A stretch of DNA of 9,939 nt from contig NZ_JAVRHP010000110.1 in assembly GCF_031846505.1 (NCBI RefSeq), forward strand, positions 1 to 9,939, given 5' to 3'. This stretch comes from Autumnicola edwardsiae (lineage in GTDB: Bacteria; Bacteroidota; Bacteroidia; Flavobacteriales; Flavobacteriaceae). This document shows positions 1 through 6,643 of this stretch, in pieces; the stretch's first letter is position 1; each line of letters begins with the position of its first letter. The notes under the pieces are model-generated. The model worked only from the letters and a program-made list of their open reading frames with translations. It searched no databases and was not told the origin of the DNA. The position numbers were made by a program, and so were the translations under genes.

Positions 1-938
1 GCAAGTGCGGAAGACCTTGAAACCCTTGGGTTAATTTCTATCGCGACAATATCTTCTTTTTCATCCGGGCTTACTGCAAACTGAACGTTACAACCCCCGG
101 CAAAGTCACCAATGCTACGCATCATATGGATAGCAAGGTCACGCATACGCTGGTATGCCGTATCACTTAATGTCATGGCCGGGGCCACTGTGATGGAATC
201 TCCTGTATGGATTCCCATAGGATCCATATTCTCTATAGCACAGATAATAACAACATTGTCGTTTTTATCCCTTAATAGTTCCAGTTCGTATTCTTTCCAG
301 CCCAACAAAGCTTTATCAATCAAAACTTCGTGAATTGGAGAAGCTTCGAGACCGTAGGTGAGCATTTCATCAAAATCTTCGGCTCTGTGCACAAAAGATG
401 CACCACTACCTCCCAGGGTAAAAGATGCCCTTATTACCAGAGGAAAACCAAATTCCTGGGCTACTTCTTTCCCCTGCAGGAAAGATGTTACCGTTTTTGC
501 AGGAGCTACAGGCACACCTATCCTGCCCATTAATTGCTTAAACTTCTCGCGGTCTTCGGTAATATTAATGGCGTCGATATCCACACCAATAAGTTTGATT
601 CCAAAATCCTCCCAAATTCCTTTTTCATCTGCTTCAATACAAAGGTTCAAAGCGGTTTGACCACCCATGGTAGGCAAAACCGCATCTATATTGGGATGCT
701 TCTTAAGGATCTCAATAATAGATTTTGTAGTTAAAGGTTTAAGATAAACATGATCGGCCACAGAAGGATCTGTCATGATGGTTGCCGGATTGGAGTTTAT
801 GAGCACAGTTTCGATTCCCTCATCACGTAAAGAGCGAAGAGATTGTGTACCGGCATAATCAAATTCACAGGCCTGGCCTATCACAATAGGACCTGAACCT
901 ATTATCAAAATACATTTGAGATTTTTGTTCTTGGGCAT
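1..938 (-). CDS. carB: Carbamoyl-phosphate synthase large subunit, N-terminal part (cut by window edge)
   Basis: This cytoplasmic subunit makes carbamoyl phosphate from bicarbonate, ATP and ammonia supplied by the CarA glutaminase; the product feeds pyrimidine and arginine synthesis. About 312 residues are visible of a protein that usually has about 1,070. The reading frame was translated by hand. The sequence opens with the dinucleotide-fold motif GSGPIVIGQACEFDYAGTQ (about residues 14-32), then LPTMGGQTALN, IRASFTLGGSGASF of the ATP-grasp lid (about 169-182), GWKEYELE (213-220) and EINPRVSRSSAL (301-312), in which Glu301 and Asn303 correspond to known metal ligands. What is visible is the carboxyphosphate ATP-grasp domain; the carbamate-kinase half lies outside. 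The start is ATG at 936-938, the first Met before the family N-terminus. It follows rpmH on the same strand after a terminator. I found no good promoter of its own in the 45 bases between, so its transcription (readthrough or an undetected promoter) is open. Confidence 0.97.
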   Translation of the reverse strand, partial: MPKNKNLKCILIIGSGPIVIGQACEFDYAGTQSLRSLRDEGIETVLINSNPATIMTDPSVADHVYLKPLTTKSIIEILKKHPNIDAVLPTMGGQTALNLCIEADEKGIWEDFGIKLIGVDIDAINITEDREKFKQLMGRIGVPVAPAKTVTSFLQGKEVAQEFGFPLVIRASFTLGGSGASFVHRAEDFDEMLTYGLEASPIHEVLIDKALLGWKEYELELLRDKNDNVVIICAIENMDPMGIHTGDSITVAPAMTLSDTAYQRMRDLAIHMMRSIGDFAGGCNVQFAVSPDEKEDIVAIEINPRVSRSSAL

Positions 939-981
939 TTAACTAAGGTTTTGGATATAAAAATAAGAAGCTATTGGGTAT

Positions 982-1012
982 AAAAAAAGGCGTTACTTAA
1001 AAAGTAACACCT
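982..1012 (-). terminator. Rho-independent terminator after rpmH
   Basis: On the minus strand an 11-pair stem (AGGTGTTACTT pairing with AAGTAACGCCT, one G-T wobble) with a three-base loop is followed directly by seven T. It lies 25 bases past the rpmH stop and before carB, so it should end the rpmH transcript. Partial readthrough into carB is possible. Confidence 0.85.
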
Positions 1013-1037
1013 TTATTATTTAATATCAAAAGTTTCA

Positions 1038-1196
1038 TTAGTGTTTGTGTCGGTTCTCAGAAGATACAGATAATTTTTTTCTGCCTTTAGCCCTTCTTCT
1101 GGCAAGGACTTTTCTACCGTTTACACTTGCCATACGCTCTCTAAAGCCATGCTTGTTTTTTCTTCTTCTCTTAGATGGTTGAAACGTTCTTTTCAT
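1038..1196 (-). CDS. rpmH: Ribosomal protein bL34
   Basis: Small basic protein of the large ribosomal subunit that binds 23S rRNA. The 52-residue translation begins MKRTFQPSKRRRKNKHGFRE and continues with RMASVNGRKVLARRRAKGRK, the almost invariant L34 sequence; the C-terminal tail (KLSVSSENRHKH) is a few residues longer than in E. coli L34 (46 residues). The ATG at 1194-1196 gives the exact family N-terminus. A strong promoter lies about 60 bases upstream and a terminator just downstream, so it is probably a single-gene transcript. In many bacteria rpmH sits beside rnpA and dnaA; here its neighbours are carB and an unrelated membrane-protein gene. Confidence 0.98.
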   Translation of the reverse strand: MKRTFQPSKRRRKNKHGFRERMASVNGRKVLARRRAKGRKKLSVSSENRHKH

Positions 1197-1254
1197 TTTG
1201 AATATCTTTAATCTTCTGTGAAATCTTTTTTAAAGCAGTCCTTAAAACTGCGTG

Positions 1255-1285
1255 CAAATATACAAAGCTTTTTAAGTCTTACAAA
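1255..1285 (-). promoter_or_regulatory. Promoter of rpmH (Bacteroidota type)
   Basis: Read on the minus strand, TTTG (1282-1285) is followed after exactly 19 bases by TATATTTG (1255-1262), a full match to the Bacteroidota consensus TTTG-N19-TAnnTTTG. The expected transcription start is near 1248, giving a leader of about 50 bases. Confidence 0.7.
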
Positions 1286-1318
1286 TACAAATATAAAATA
1301 TTTTCGAATTGTTTTTAT

Positions 1319-1326
1319 TACCTTTG
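1319..1326 (+). promoter_or_regulatory. Possible -7 element for the TPR-like membrane protein gene
   Basis: TACCTTTG matches the TAnnTTTG form, but there is no TTG or TTTG at the right distance upstream. If used, the start would be about 15-20 bases before the ATG at 1349. Its upstream side faces the divergent rpmH promoter. Confidence 0.3.
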
Positions 1327-1348
1327 CCGCCTGTAAAACCACGGGAAC

Positions 1349-1864
1349 ATGTTCAATAAAAATATAAAATTAGTCTTAGCCGGATTCATAATTATTCTTG
1401 CTTTCTGGCAATTCTTTGAAGGTAACATAGGAAACGGGATCATGTTAATCTTGCTTTCGGGGATCTTCGTTTTCTTATACTTTAAGAATGAAATGATCTT
1501 ACTTGCTTTTCTAAGGCTTCGAAAACAGGATTTTGAAGGTGCTAAAAAATGGCTGGACAAAATAAAAGATCCCGAAAGCGCTCTTACCCGAAAGCAACAG
1601 GGATATTACTGGTATTTGCACGGGCTAATGATTTCCCAGACCAATATTACCCAGGCAGAAAAATACTTTAAAAAAGCTATCCGCCTCGGACTTTCTATGT
1701 CCCAGGACCTTGCAATGGCAAAACTAAACCTGGCTGGAATTGCCATGACCAAAAGAAGAAAGAGAGAAGCCACTAATCTTCTTGCTGAAGCTAAAAAGCT
1801 TGATACTCATGGAATGCTGAAAGATCAGATCAAAATGATGAAGCAGCAAATGAAGAAAATTTAA
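1349..1864 (+). CDS. Two-helix membrane protein with TPR-like repeats, function unknown
   Basis: This 171-residue protein has two hydrophobic segments at about residues 6-22 and 29-46, joined by a short turn (EGNIGNG). A helical, charged domain fills the rest. Residues about 50-150 look like two to three degenerate TPR helix pairs: LRLRKQDFEGAKKWLDKI, then YYWYLHGLMISQTNITQAEKYFKKAI, then AKLNLAGIAMTKRRKREATNLLAEAK. The alternation of small and large residues (A, G, Y, L, AI) is TPR-like, and the tail (residues 155-171) is rich in Lys and Met. I infer a hairpin anchor in the inner membrane with a cytoplasmic protein-binding domain. The ATG at 1349 is the first in frame and places the first helix correctly. 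There is no Shine-Dalgarno sequence. It stands alone on the plus strand, divergent from rpmH. No specific role can be assigned. Confidence 0.85.
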   Translation: MFNKNIKLVLAGFIIILAFWQFFEGNIGNGIMLILLSGIFVFLYFKNEMILLAFLRLRKQDFEGAKKWLDKIKDPESALTRKQQGYYWYLHGLMISQTNITQAEKYFKKAIRLGLSMSQDLAMAKLNLAGIAMTKRRKREATNLLAEAKKLDTHGMLKDQIKMMKQQMKKI

Positions 1865-1967
1865 CAACGCCTTGGGGTTTTAGAATTTAGCTTCACACCT
1901 CCTTAGGTCTTTTGGCTAATATATAGGCCATTTGACGAGAAATTTTCCTTTACCCCTTCCCTTTAGG

Positions 1968-1975
1968 TATCTTTG
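1968..1975 (+). promoter_or_regulatory. Possible -7 element for the thioredoxin-like gene
   Basis: TATCTTTG is a full TAnnTTTG match 25 bases before the ATG at 2001. The -33 region offers only TTTTCC (1943-1948), not TTTG, so this is a partial promoter match. It suggests the gene has its own transcript with a leader under 20 bases. Confidence 0.35.
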
Positions 1976-2000
1976 TTTTCAGTAGTTTGAAACAAAGTGC

Positions 2001-2699
2001 ATGAGGAAATTTTTACTCTTATTTTTTATATTAGCAGGCTTTTCAGGCCAACCTCAAGCAGAAAAAAACGATAAGGTTTATTTTTCTGAAGCACTTTCCA
2101 TGCATTTACCTAAGTATGAGGAAAAAGCCAAGGATGCCTATCGATTTAATGATTACAAACGTGGCCATTTCTTGTTCGATTCTCTTGTAAATAATTGTCT
2201 GCGGAACTCATATATAGATAATTTCCGTTTTTATAGCCTAAAGAAGAAGCCGGTGCAATTATATCAATTTAAAAAGCCGGTTTACCTTATTACTTACGCA
2301 TCCTGGTGCATACAGGGAAAAGGCGAAATTCCAGCAATAAACAAACTTGCAGAAAAATATGAAAATCAGATAGATTTTATCGTTCTGTTCTGGGATTCAG
2401 CTGATATGGCAAAGAATAGTGCCAAAGAGTTTAGCAAAAACATCAATGTTGTTTATGTGGACGAAAGAAAAAACGCCGATCCTTTCGTTATTAAAAATTT
2501 AAAACATTCGTTGGGTTTACCCATCTCTTTCCTGATTTCGGGAGATAGAAGAATAGAAGATATAAGAAGAAGCATTTTTCTCCCTTATAATGCCACGGCA
2601 AAAGAATCTTATGACCTGAACTACGAATCTATCGAAGAGGGCATTTCCAGCATCCTCATCACCGACCAGCACAAGGACGTTGCCGATATTTCCAACTAG
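2001..2699 (+). CDS. Secreted thioredoxin-fold protein with altered active site (WCIQG)
   Basis: This 232-residue protein starts with a Sec signal peptide (MRKFLLLFFILAGFSG, likely cleaved near residue 20), so it should act in the periplasm. Residues about 83-180 fit the TlpA/ResA thioredoxin fold: a beta strand YLITYAS, then the active-site segment WCIQGKGEIP (102-111), a following helix, strand FIVLFWDS, and the loop GLPISF with the expected cis-proline at Pro174. Family members normally read WCxxC followed by xxExP. Here Trp102, Cys103, Glu109 and Pro111 are kept, but the second cysteine is Gly106. The only other cysteine in the mature protein is Cys66. Ordinary dithiol-disulfide exchange is therefore unlikely; a single-cysteine role or a non-redox binding role is more probable. 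The gene is alone on its strand and ends 9 bases before the convergent transglycosylase gene, with no terminator seen between them. Confidence 0.85.
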   Translation: MRKFLLLFFILAGFSGQPQAEKNDKVYFSEALSMHLPKYEEKAKDAYRFNDYKRGHFLFDSLVNNCLRNSYIDNFRFYSLKKKPVQLYQFKKPVYLITYASWCIQGKGEIPAINKLAEKYENQIDFIVLFWDSADMAKNSAKEFSKNINVVYVDERKNADPFVIKNLKHSLGLPISFLISGDRRIEDIRRSIFLPYNATAKESYDLNYESIEEGISSILITDQHKDVADISN

Positions 2700-2708
2700 T
2701 CGTACTTC

Positions 2709-3677
2709 TTAATTTATAACCGGATAGTTTCCTTCTTCGGGAATATCAATTTCGTACATCCTTCTTGAAGCGTTGTTTAAATGGGCTTCACGCAACCAGG
2801 GATTATGAATTTTAAGGATCTTATAGTTGATGCCGAATTGCTTCGCGAAATCAGCGAAGTCGCCGACCACGGTATCAACTTCTACTTTTCTGGTAGGAAT
2901 GTGATTGTATAAATCATTATCCTCAAACTGAAATCCATATTTTTCCGGATCGCTCATAATCTCTTTAAGAGCAAGTATACGGAAGACGTAGCGACCGGTT
3001 TCTTCTCCTAGAAGTAAATCGTAATAATCAGAAACTTTTTGTCTCTCCATTTGTCTGGATATTCCGCGGTTTCCTGCATTGTAGGCAGCCGCAGCCAGGG
3101 TCCACGTTCCCAGGTTTTCCTTTGCTTTCTTAAGATATTCCGCAGCAACCCTCGTAGATTTTTCGATATGATATCTTTCGTCTACATTATCATTAATTTC
3201 TAGTCCGTAATCCTTTCCGGTACCAGACATGATCTGCCAGAATCCTATAGCACGTGCGGGAGAAACCGCCTGGGTAAGGCCGCTTTCAATTACCGCTATG
3301 TACTTAAGGTCATTGGGAACGCCTTCTTCTTTAAGGATTGGTTCAATTACAGGAAAATATTTATGAGCTCTTTTCATCAGCAATAACGCATTGGACTGCC
3401 AGTAAGTATTAACCAGTAATTCCCGGTCCAGCCGCTCATAAACATCTGGATCCTCCAACGGCACAGTTTCACCGGCAAAATCTATATTTTTCGGAACAGG
3501 AAGCGCTTTGATAGTATAGTTTTCTGCAACACTTTTATCATTTTGAATACCTGCTGTTTTACCTGGATTGGTATTTTCTATATTATTTGTTTCAGGAGCT
3601 TCCTGTACGGCATTGATACTTAGCGCACATACGCATAATATGCCAACAATAATGAGTGCGTTCTTTAGATACTTCAT
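2709..3677 (-). CDS. Lytic murein transglycosylase, MltD-like (SLT domain)
   Basis: This enzyme cleaves the MurNAc-GlcNAc bond of peptidoglycan, forming 1,6-anhydro ends, and acts outside the inner membrane. It has 322 residues: a signal peptide or anchor (residues 1-23), a low-complexity linker to about 70, then a goose-type lysozyme/SLT domain at about 105-215. The visible motifs are GVPNDLKYIAVIESGL with catalytic Glu131, ARAIGFWQIM (141-150), GTGKDYGL and AAAAYNAGNRG (195-205). Residues about 255-315 resemble the region before LysM repeats in MltD (VGDFADFAKQFGINYKILKIHNPWL), perhaps one degenerate LysM-like unit. It is shorter than E. coli MltD (452 residues), which has full LysM repeats. 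The start ATG at 3675-3677 overlaps the TGA of the upstream hydrolase (ATGA), which suggests translational coupling in a two-gene operon. A lipoprotein form is not supported, since Cys15 and Cys17 lack a proper lipobox. Confidence 0.93.
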   Translation of the reverse strand: MKYLKNALIIVGILCVCALSINAVQEAPETNNIENTNPGKTAGIQNDKSVAENYTIKALPVPKNIDFAGETVPLEDPDVYERLDRELLVNTYWQSNALLLMKRAHKYFPVIEPILKEEGVPNDLKYIAVIESGLTQAVSPARAIGFWQIMSGTGKDYGLEINDNVDERYHIEKSTRVAAEYLKKAKENLGTWTLAAAAYNAGNRGISRQMERQKVSDYYDLLLGEETGRYVFRILALKEIMSDPEKYGFQFEDNDLYNHIPTRKVEVDTVVGDFADFAKQFGINYKILKIHNPWLREAHLNNASRRMYEIDIPEEGNYPVIN

Positions 3678-4381
3678 ATTCGTTCTTCTATTTTTCCTTT
3701 ATCATTTATTTTTCCTGTAAGAATAATTTCAGGCAAATACCTGTTGAACCACCTGAAGCGGTTTATTATCATTATATGCGTTCCCCCCTTCAACTTTATA
3801 CAGTTTCCAATATGCTCTATAGGGAATATCACATCCTTATCACCGTGAATATGCACAACCTTTTCATCAGCCTTATCACAATTCCATAAAACCATATGCT
3901 TTATCGCCCAGTCAAGGTAAATTTTATTATTAACAGATAAATATTGACGATATAATTTAGCCCGTTTTTTTGCAAAATCACCAATAGCTATTTTTTCAAA
4001 ATGATCAACGTAGTTCATCAAACCTGTGGGTATAAGCCGGTAAATACCTGTTTTTGCAGCAAAACGCATTCTATTAGGCAGTTCCTCCCGGCACTTTACA
4101 CTAGAAATTATTATAAGCCGCTGCACGTCTAGATATTTACTCATTTCCTGAACAACAACCCCGCCAAAAGACACCCCTATAAGAATTGGTTTGTCGTGCT
4201 TGATAAACTTATTCATCCTCAGGGCATAATCCTGCAAACTTTCCCTACGATCCGGGATAAGCCATTCCAGGTAATGAACCTCAAACGTATCTTCCGGAAG
4301 CTTAATATGTTCAAAAATTGAAGCATTTGCTGCCATACCCGGCATCAAATAGACATGCAAAACTTCTTTTGTACTAATCAT
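3674..4381 (-). CDS. Alpha/beta-hydrolase fold protein
   Basis: This 235-residue protein has no signal peptide, so it should be a cytoplasmic or membrane-associated hydrolase. Its alpha/beta-hydrolase features appear in order: strand VYLMPGMAANAS with the oxyanion-hole loop (residues 10-21), the nucleophile elbow ILIGVSFGGVV with Ser71 (GxSxGG), a cap-like helical region (about 100-165), HIHGDKDVIFP with the likely acid Asp183, and KGGTHIMI with His202. The triad is therefore complete. The fold resembles small esterases and acyltransferases; the substrate cannot be read from the sequence. It lies immediately upstream of the lytic transglycosylase and overlaps it by four bases, so the two are probably co-translated and an envelope or cell-wall substrate is plausible, but that is inference. 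The ATG at 4379-4381 is the first in frame. I found no convincing promoter upstream. Confidence 0.88.
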   Translation of the reverse strand: MISTKEVLHVYLMPGMAANASIFEHIKLPEDTFEVHYLEWLIPDRRESLQDYALRMNKFIKHDKPILIGVSFGGVVVQEMSKYLDVQRLIIISSVKCREELPNRMRFAAKTGIYRLIPTGLMNYVDHFEKIAIGDFAKKRAKLYRQYLSVNNKIYLDWAIKHMVLWNCDKADEKVVHIHGDKDVIFPIEHIGNCIKLKGGTHIMIINRFRWFNRYLPEIILTGKINDKGKIEERI

Positions 4382-4657
4382 TTGCTACTGAAAATAAATT
4401 TTAATGAGCAGAGATTTTAAAAGCGAGGATAAATTTAATGCTATTTTATTGGCTTTTATACATATAAACAGAAAATAAAAAGATCCATTGAAGCTATTAA
4501 TCTAAAATTTCTACAAGGTGCTAAAAAAATTTATATCTGCAAATTTCAAGACTCTCTGTACTTCATATTAGCAAGAAATCCGGGACATTAAACCCAAAAT
4601 CGCTTTAAAAGCTTTATTTTTGTACAACTCTTTGATATTCTGCAAGATCATCTATAT

Positions 4658-4689
4658 TTTGATGACAATTGATTTTGGTATATAATTTG
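4658..4689 (+). promoter_or_regulatory. Probable promoter of the acetyltransferase-like gene
   Basis: TTTG (4658-4661), 20 bases, then ATAATTTG (4682-4689), which differs from TAnnTTTG in the first two positions but is part of TATAATTTG. Transcription would start near 4696, leaving a leader of about 105 bases, long for this window. Confidence 0.45.
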
Positions 4690-4706
4690 AAGTAGTAAAA
4701 CCTCTG

Positions 4707-4764
4707 AAGGAGAGCCTGTTATTCTTTGCTTACTTTAAAACCTTCTTTAGCTGCTGCTCTCTTT
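4707..4764 (+). other. Possible alternative stems in the leader of the acetyltransferase-like gene
   Basis: AAGGAGAGC (4707-4715) can pair with GCTCTCTTT (4756-4764), nine pairs with one G-U, enclosing 40 bases. The same GAAGG (4706-4710) can instead pair with CCTTC (4741-4745), so the two pairings exclude each other. No known riboswitch family is recognised, and short pairings like these can arise by chance. Confidence 0.25.
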
Positions 4765-4803
4765 ATTTATCTGGAGTTTCTACAATTTTAAAACAACTGC
4801 ACT

Positions 4804-5106
4804 ATGAGTAATGAAGAATTGAAAATTACGGACAACGAATTTCTGAGACAATACGAAACCACGATTAACGACGAACTTGCAACTATTGAATATTCTAAAC
4901 AAGAAAGGAAAATCTTCCTGACAAGGGTGCAAATGTCTGAAAATGTTCGGGAGCAGGGTTATATGGAAAGCTTTATAAAAGCTGTTCTGGATGAAATTCA
5001 GGAAAGCAACACCAGGGTGATGCCTACCAGTCCTGAAATTGCTAAGTATATGCGCAAAAACAGAAGGAAGTATAAAGACCTTCTTCCAGTGGGTATTAAT
5101 ATCTAA
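4804..5106 (+). CDS. Small GNAT-like acetyltransferase protein (Acetyltransf_CG/YjdJ type), degenerate
   Basis: This 100-residue soluble protein fits the short GNAT fold of the NATD1/YjdJ-type family (about 90-100 residues). ELATIEYSKQERKIFLTRVQMSENV (about 24-48) corresponds to the central beta strands. REQGYMESFIKAVLDEI (49-65) corresponds to the acetyl-CoA loop and following helix. NTRVMPTSPEIAKYMRKN with KYKDLLP (about 69-95) matches the family's ending, which normally reads like RVVPTCPFVxxYIxxH. The usual loop GxGxG/A is reduced to EQGYM, so acetyl-CoA binding may be weak or lost. Partner and substrate are unknown. The ATG at 4804 is the first in frame and has no Shine-Dalgarno sequence. 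Its TAA overlaps the stop of the convergent mtaB gene. The family assignment rests on remembered patterns rather than a search. Confidence 0.7.
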   Translation: MSNEELKITDNEFLRQYETTINDELATIEYSKQERKIFLTRVQMSENVREQGYMESFIKAVLDEIQESNTRVMPTSPEIAKYMRKNRRKYKDLLPVGINI

Positions 5107-6440
5107 ACCGCCACAGCTTCAGGTTCATAAAGGAATTCCAATCTTACGAGTCCGTCAGTATCAATTTCCTGAAGCCTTATTTCATGTAATGTGTTTACAA
5201 GAGCGGGGTTCCACGGAGTTTTTACCTTTACATAGTTTTCTGTAAAGCCGTGGATAAAACCTTTCTTGTTCTCACCTTCAAACAACACCGTTGCCGTATT
5301 TCCTATCTGACTTTCATAAAAAGCACGACGTTTTTTGACAGAAAGACCTCTAAGCATCTTACTGTGCTTTTTGCGTACTTTTAGCGGCACAGCACCAGCC
5401 ATTGCTGCTGCCGGAGTATTATCCCTTTCAGAATATGTAAAAACGTGTAAATAGGAAATATCCAGCTCGTTTAAGAAATTGTAAGTTTCCAGAAAATGAT
5501 CGTCTGTTTCCCCGGGAAATCCTACGATTACATCCACGCCTATACAAGCATCTGGCATAACAGCTTTTATCTGCTCCACCCTGTTCACATACAACTCGCG
5601 CATATACCTGCGCCGCATTGCCTTTAAAATTGAATTGCTTCCGCTTTGCAGGGGAATATGAAAATGCGGAACAAAACTTCTACTTTCCGCGACAAAATCT
5701 ATAGTTTCATTTTTCAGAAGGTTTGGCTCTATAGAAGAAATTCTTAAACGCTCAATCCCTTTAACCTTATCTAGCGCTTTTACCAGGTCCAGGAAAGTAT
5801 GTTCATGCTTTTTATTTCCAAACTCTCCTTTTCCATAATCACCGATATTAACACCCGTCAATACGATCTCCTTTATTCCTTTTGCTGAAATTTGTGCAGC
5901 ATTCTGCAGGACATTTTCAAGCTTATCGCTTCGGGAAATACCCCGCGCCAGGGGAATTGTGCAGTACGTGCATTTATAATCGCATCCATCCTGAACTTTG
6001 AGAAAAGCTCTTGTACGGTCGCCGAAAGAATAGGAACCTACATAGAAATCTGCTTCCTCAATCTCACAGGAATGGACTTCTCCCATATCATTTTTGGTGA
6101 GGTCATTAAGGTAATCTGTAATCTTAAATTTTTCTGTAGCACCCAAAACAAGATCGACACCATTTACAGCAGCGAGTTCCTCTGGTTTTAATTGCGCATA
6201 GCACCCCACGGCAATCACAAAAGCATTTTCATTAACTTTCTGGGCCTGTTTTACAATAGTTTTAAATCTTTTATCGGCATAATCGGTTACAGAACAGGTG
6301 TTAATAACATAGATATCCGCTTTTTCATCAAATTCCACTTTGTTAAAGCCTTCGTCCTTAAAAGAACGTGCTATTGTAGAAGTTTCCGAAAAATTGAGCT
6401 TGCAGCCCAGGGTGTAAAATGCTACTTTTTTATTGTTCAT
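5103..6440 (-). CDS. mtaB: tRNA (t6A37) C2-methylthiotransferase MtaB
   Basis: This radical-SAM enzyme adds a methylthio group to N6-threonylcarbamoyladenosine at position 37 of ANN-decoding tRNAs, supporting accurate decoding. It is cytoplasmic. The 445 residues show the family's full order: an N-terminal UPF0004 domain with auxiliary cluster cysteines Cys13 (TLGCKLN), Cys49 (NTCSVT) and Cys80 (VGCYAQ); the radical-SAM motif CDYKCTYC (Cys153, Cys157, Cys160) followed by TIPLARG; then LTGVNIGDYG, RISSIEPN, HIPLQSGSNSILKAMRRRY and DVIVGFPGET; and a C-terminal TRAM domain at about 373-436. The GCKLN, CTIPLARG and LTGVNIG signatures favour MtaB over MiaB or RimO. Length is normal. The ATG at 6438-6440 gives the expected start, and a strong promoter lies about 45 bases upstream. 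Its TAG overlaps the stop of the convergent acetyltransferase-like gene by two bases, with no terminator seen. Confidence 0.96.
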   Translation of the reverse strand: MNNKKVAFYTLGCKLNFSETSTIARSFKDEGFNKVEFDEKADIYVINTCSVTDYADKRFKTIVKQAQKVNENAFVIAVGCYAQLKPEELAAVNGVDLVLGATEKFKITDYLNDLTKNDMGEVHSCEIEEADFYVGSYSFGDRTRAFLKVQDGCDYKCTYCTIPLARGISRSDKLENVLQNAAQISAKGIKEIVLTGVNIGDYGKGEFGNKKHEHTFLDLVKALDKVKGIERLRISSIEPNLLKNETIDFVAESRSFVPHFHIPLQSGSNSILKAMRRRYMRELYVNRVEQIKAVMPDACIGVDVIVGFPGETDDHFLETYNFLNELDISYLHVFTYSERDNTPAAAMAGAVPLKVRKKHSKMLRGLSVKKRRAFYESQIGNTATVLFEGENKKGFIHGFTENYVKVKTPWNPALVNTLHEIRLQEIDTDGLVRLEFLYEPEAVAV

Positions 6441-6486
6441 AAAATATCCGGTTAAAAAGGATTTAAAACCCGTTTCTTAGGGGCTG

Positions 6487-6517
6487 CAAATATACTTAAT
6501 TTTACCTACTACTCAAA
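6487..6517 (-). promoter_or_regulatory. Promoter of mtaB (Bacteroidota type)
   Basis: On the minus strand TTTG (6514-6517, within TTTTTG) is followed after 19 bases by TATATTTG (6487-6494), a full consensus match identical in spacing to the rpmH promoter. The expected start is near 6480, with a leader of about 40 bases. Confidence 0.7.
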
Positions 6518-6643
6518 AATCCTTCAGCGGATTGCAAAGCAATGGTTTCGTTTTAAGATCAATGCCAAAAATTGCCAATTTTCGACCTATACTATGAAAA
6601 TGACCTAAAGCAAAAATTTTGTATATTGAATAAAATTTACAAT

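Larger units (their letters stand above)
4382..4803. other. 422-base divergent intergenic region
   Basis: This region separates the minus-strand hydrolase from the plus-strand acetyltransferase-like gene. The right third holds a probable promoter (4658-4689) and a leader with possible stems (4707-4764). The left part (4382-4650) is AT-rich; I found no terminator, RNA gene, repeat family or convincing promoter for the hydrolase in it. The only open frame of note is a 24-codon one at 4404-4478 on the plus strand, which I do not call. Confidence 0.5.

Noticed and set aside
1897..1913. Hairpin ACCT-CCTT-AGGT followed by CTTTT after the TPR-like gene
   Set aside because: Only four base pairs and a short T run; too weak to call a terminator.
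4404..4478. A 24-codon plus-strand open frame (MSRDFKSEDKFN onward) upstream of the acetyltransferase-like gene
   Set aside because: It is short, has no promoter or ribosome-binding signal, and fits chance in an AT-rich gap.
5892..6455. Two plus-strand open frames opposite mtaB
   Set aside because: They are antisense to strongly conserved radical-SAM and UPF0004 coding sequence and resemble no protein family.
6519..6543. Two small adjacent hairpins (AATCC/GGATT and ATTGC/GCAAT) upstream of the mtaB promoter
   Set aside because: Five-pair stems sharing bases; no T-run and no matching operator known.
6561..6584. Similarity between 6561-6584 and 8186-8208 (both contain AATGC, A-run, TGCCAATT)
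   Set aside because: Only two copies, with an indel, in different positions relative to genes; likely chance in A-rich sequence.
6572..6643. Extended N-terminus of the small membrane protein from TTG at 6572
   Set aside because: The MGFGGSSSG start at 6644 fits the family; the 24 extra residues look like translated leader.
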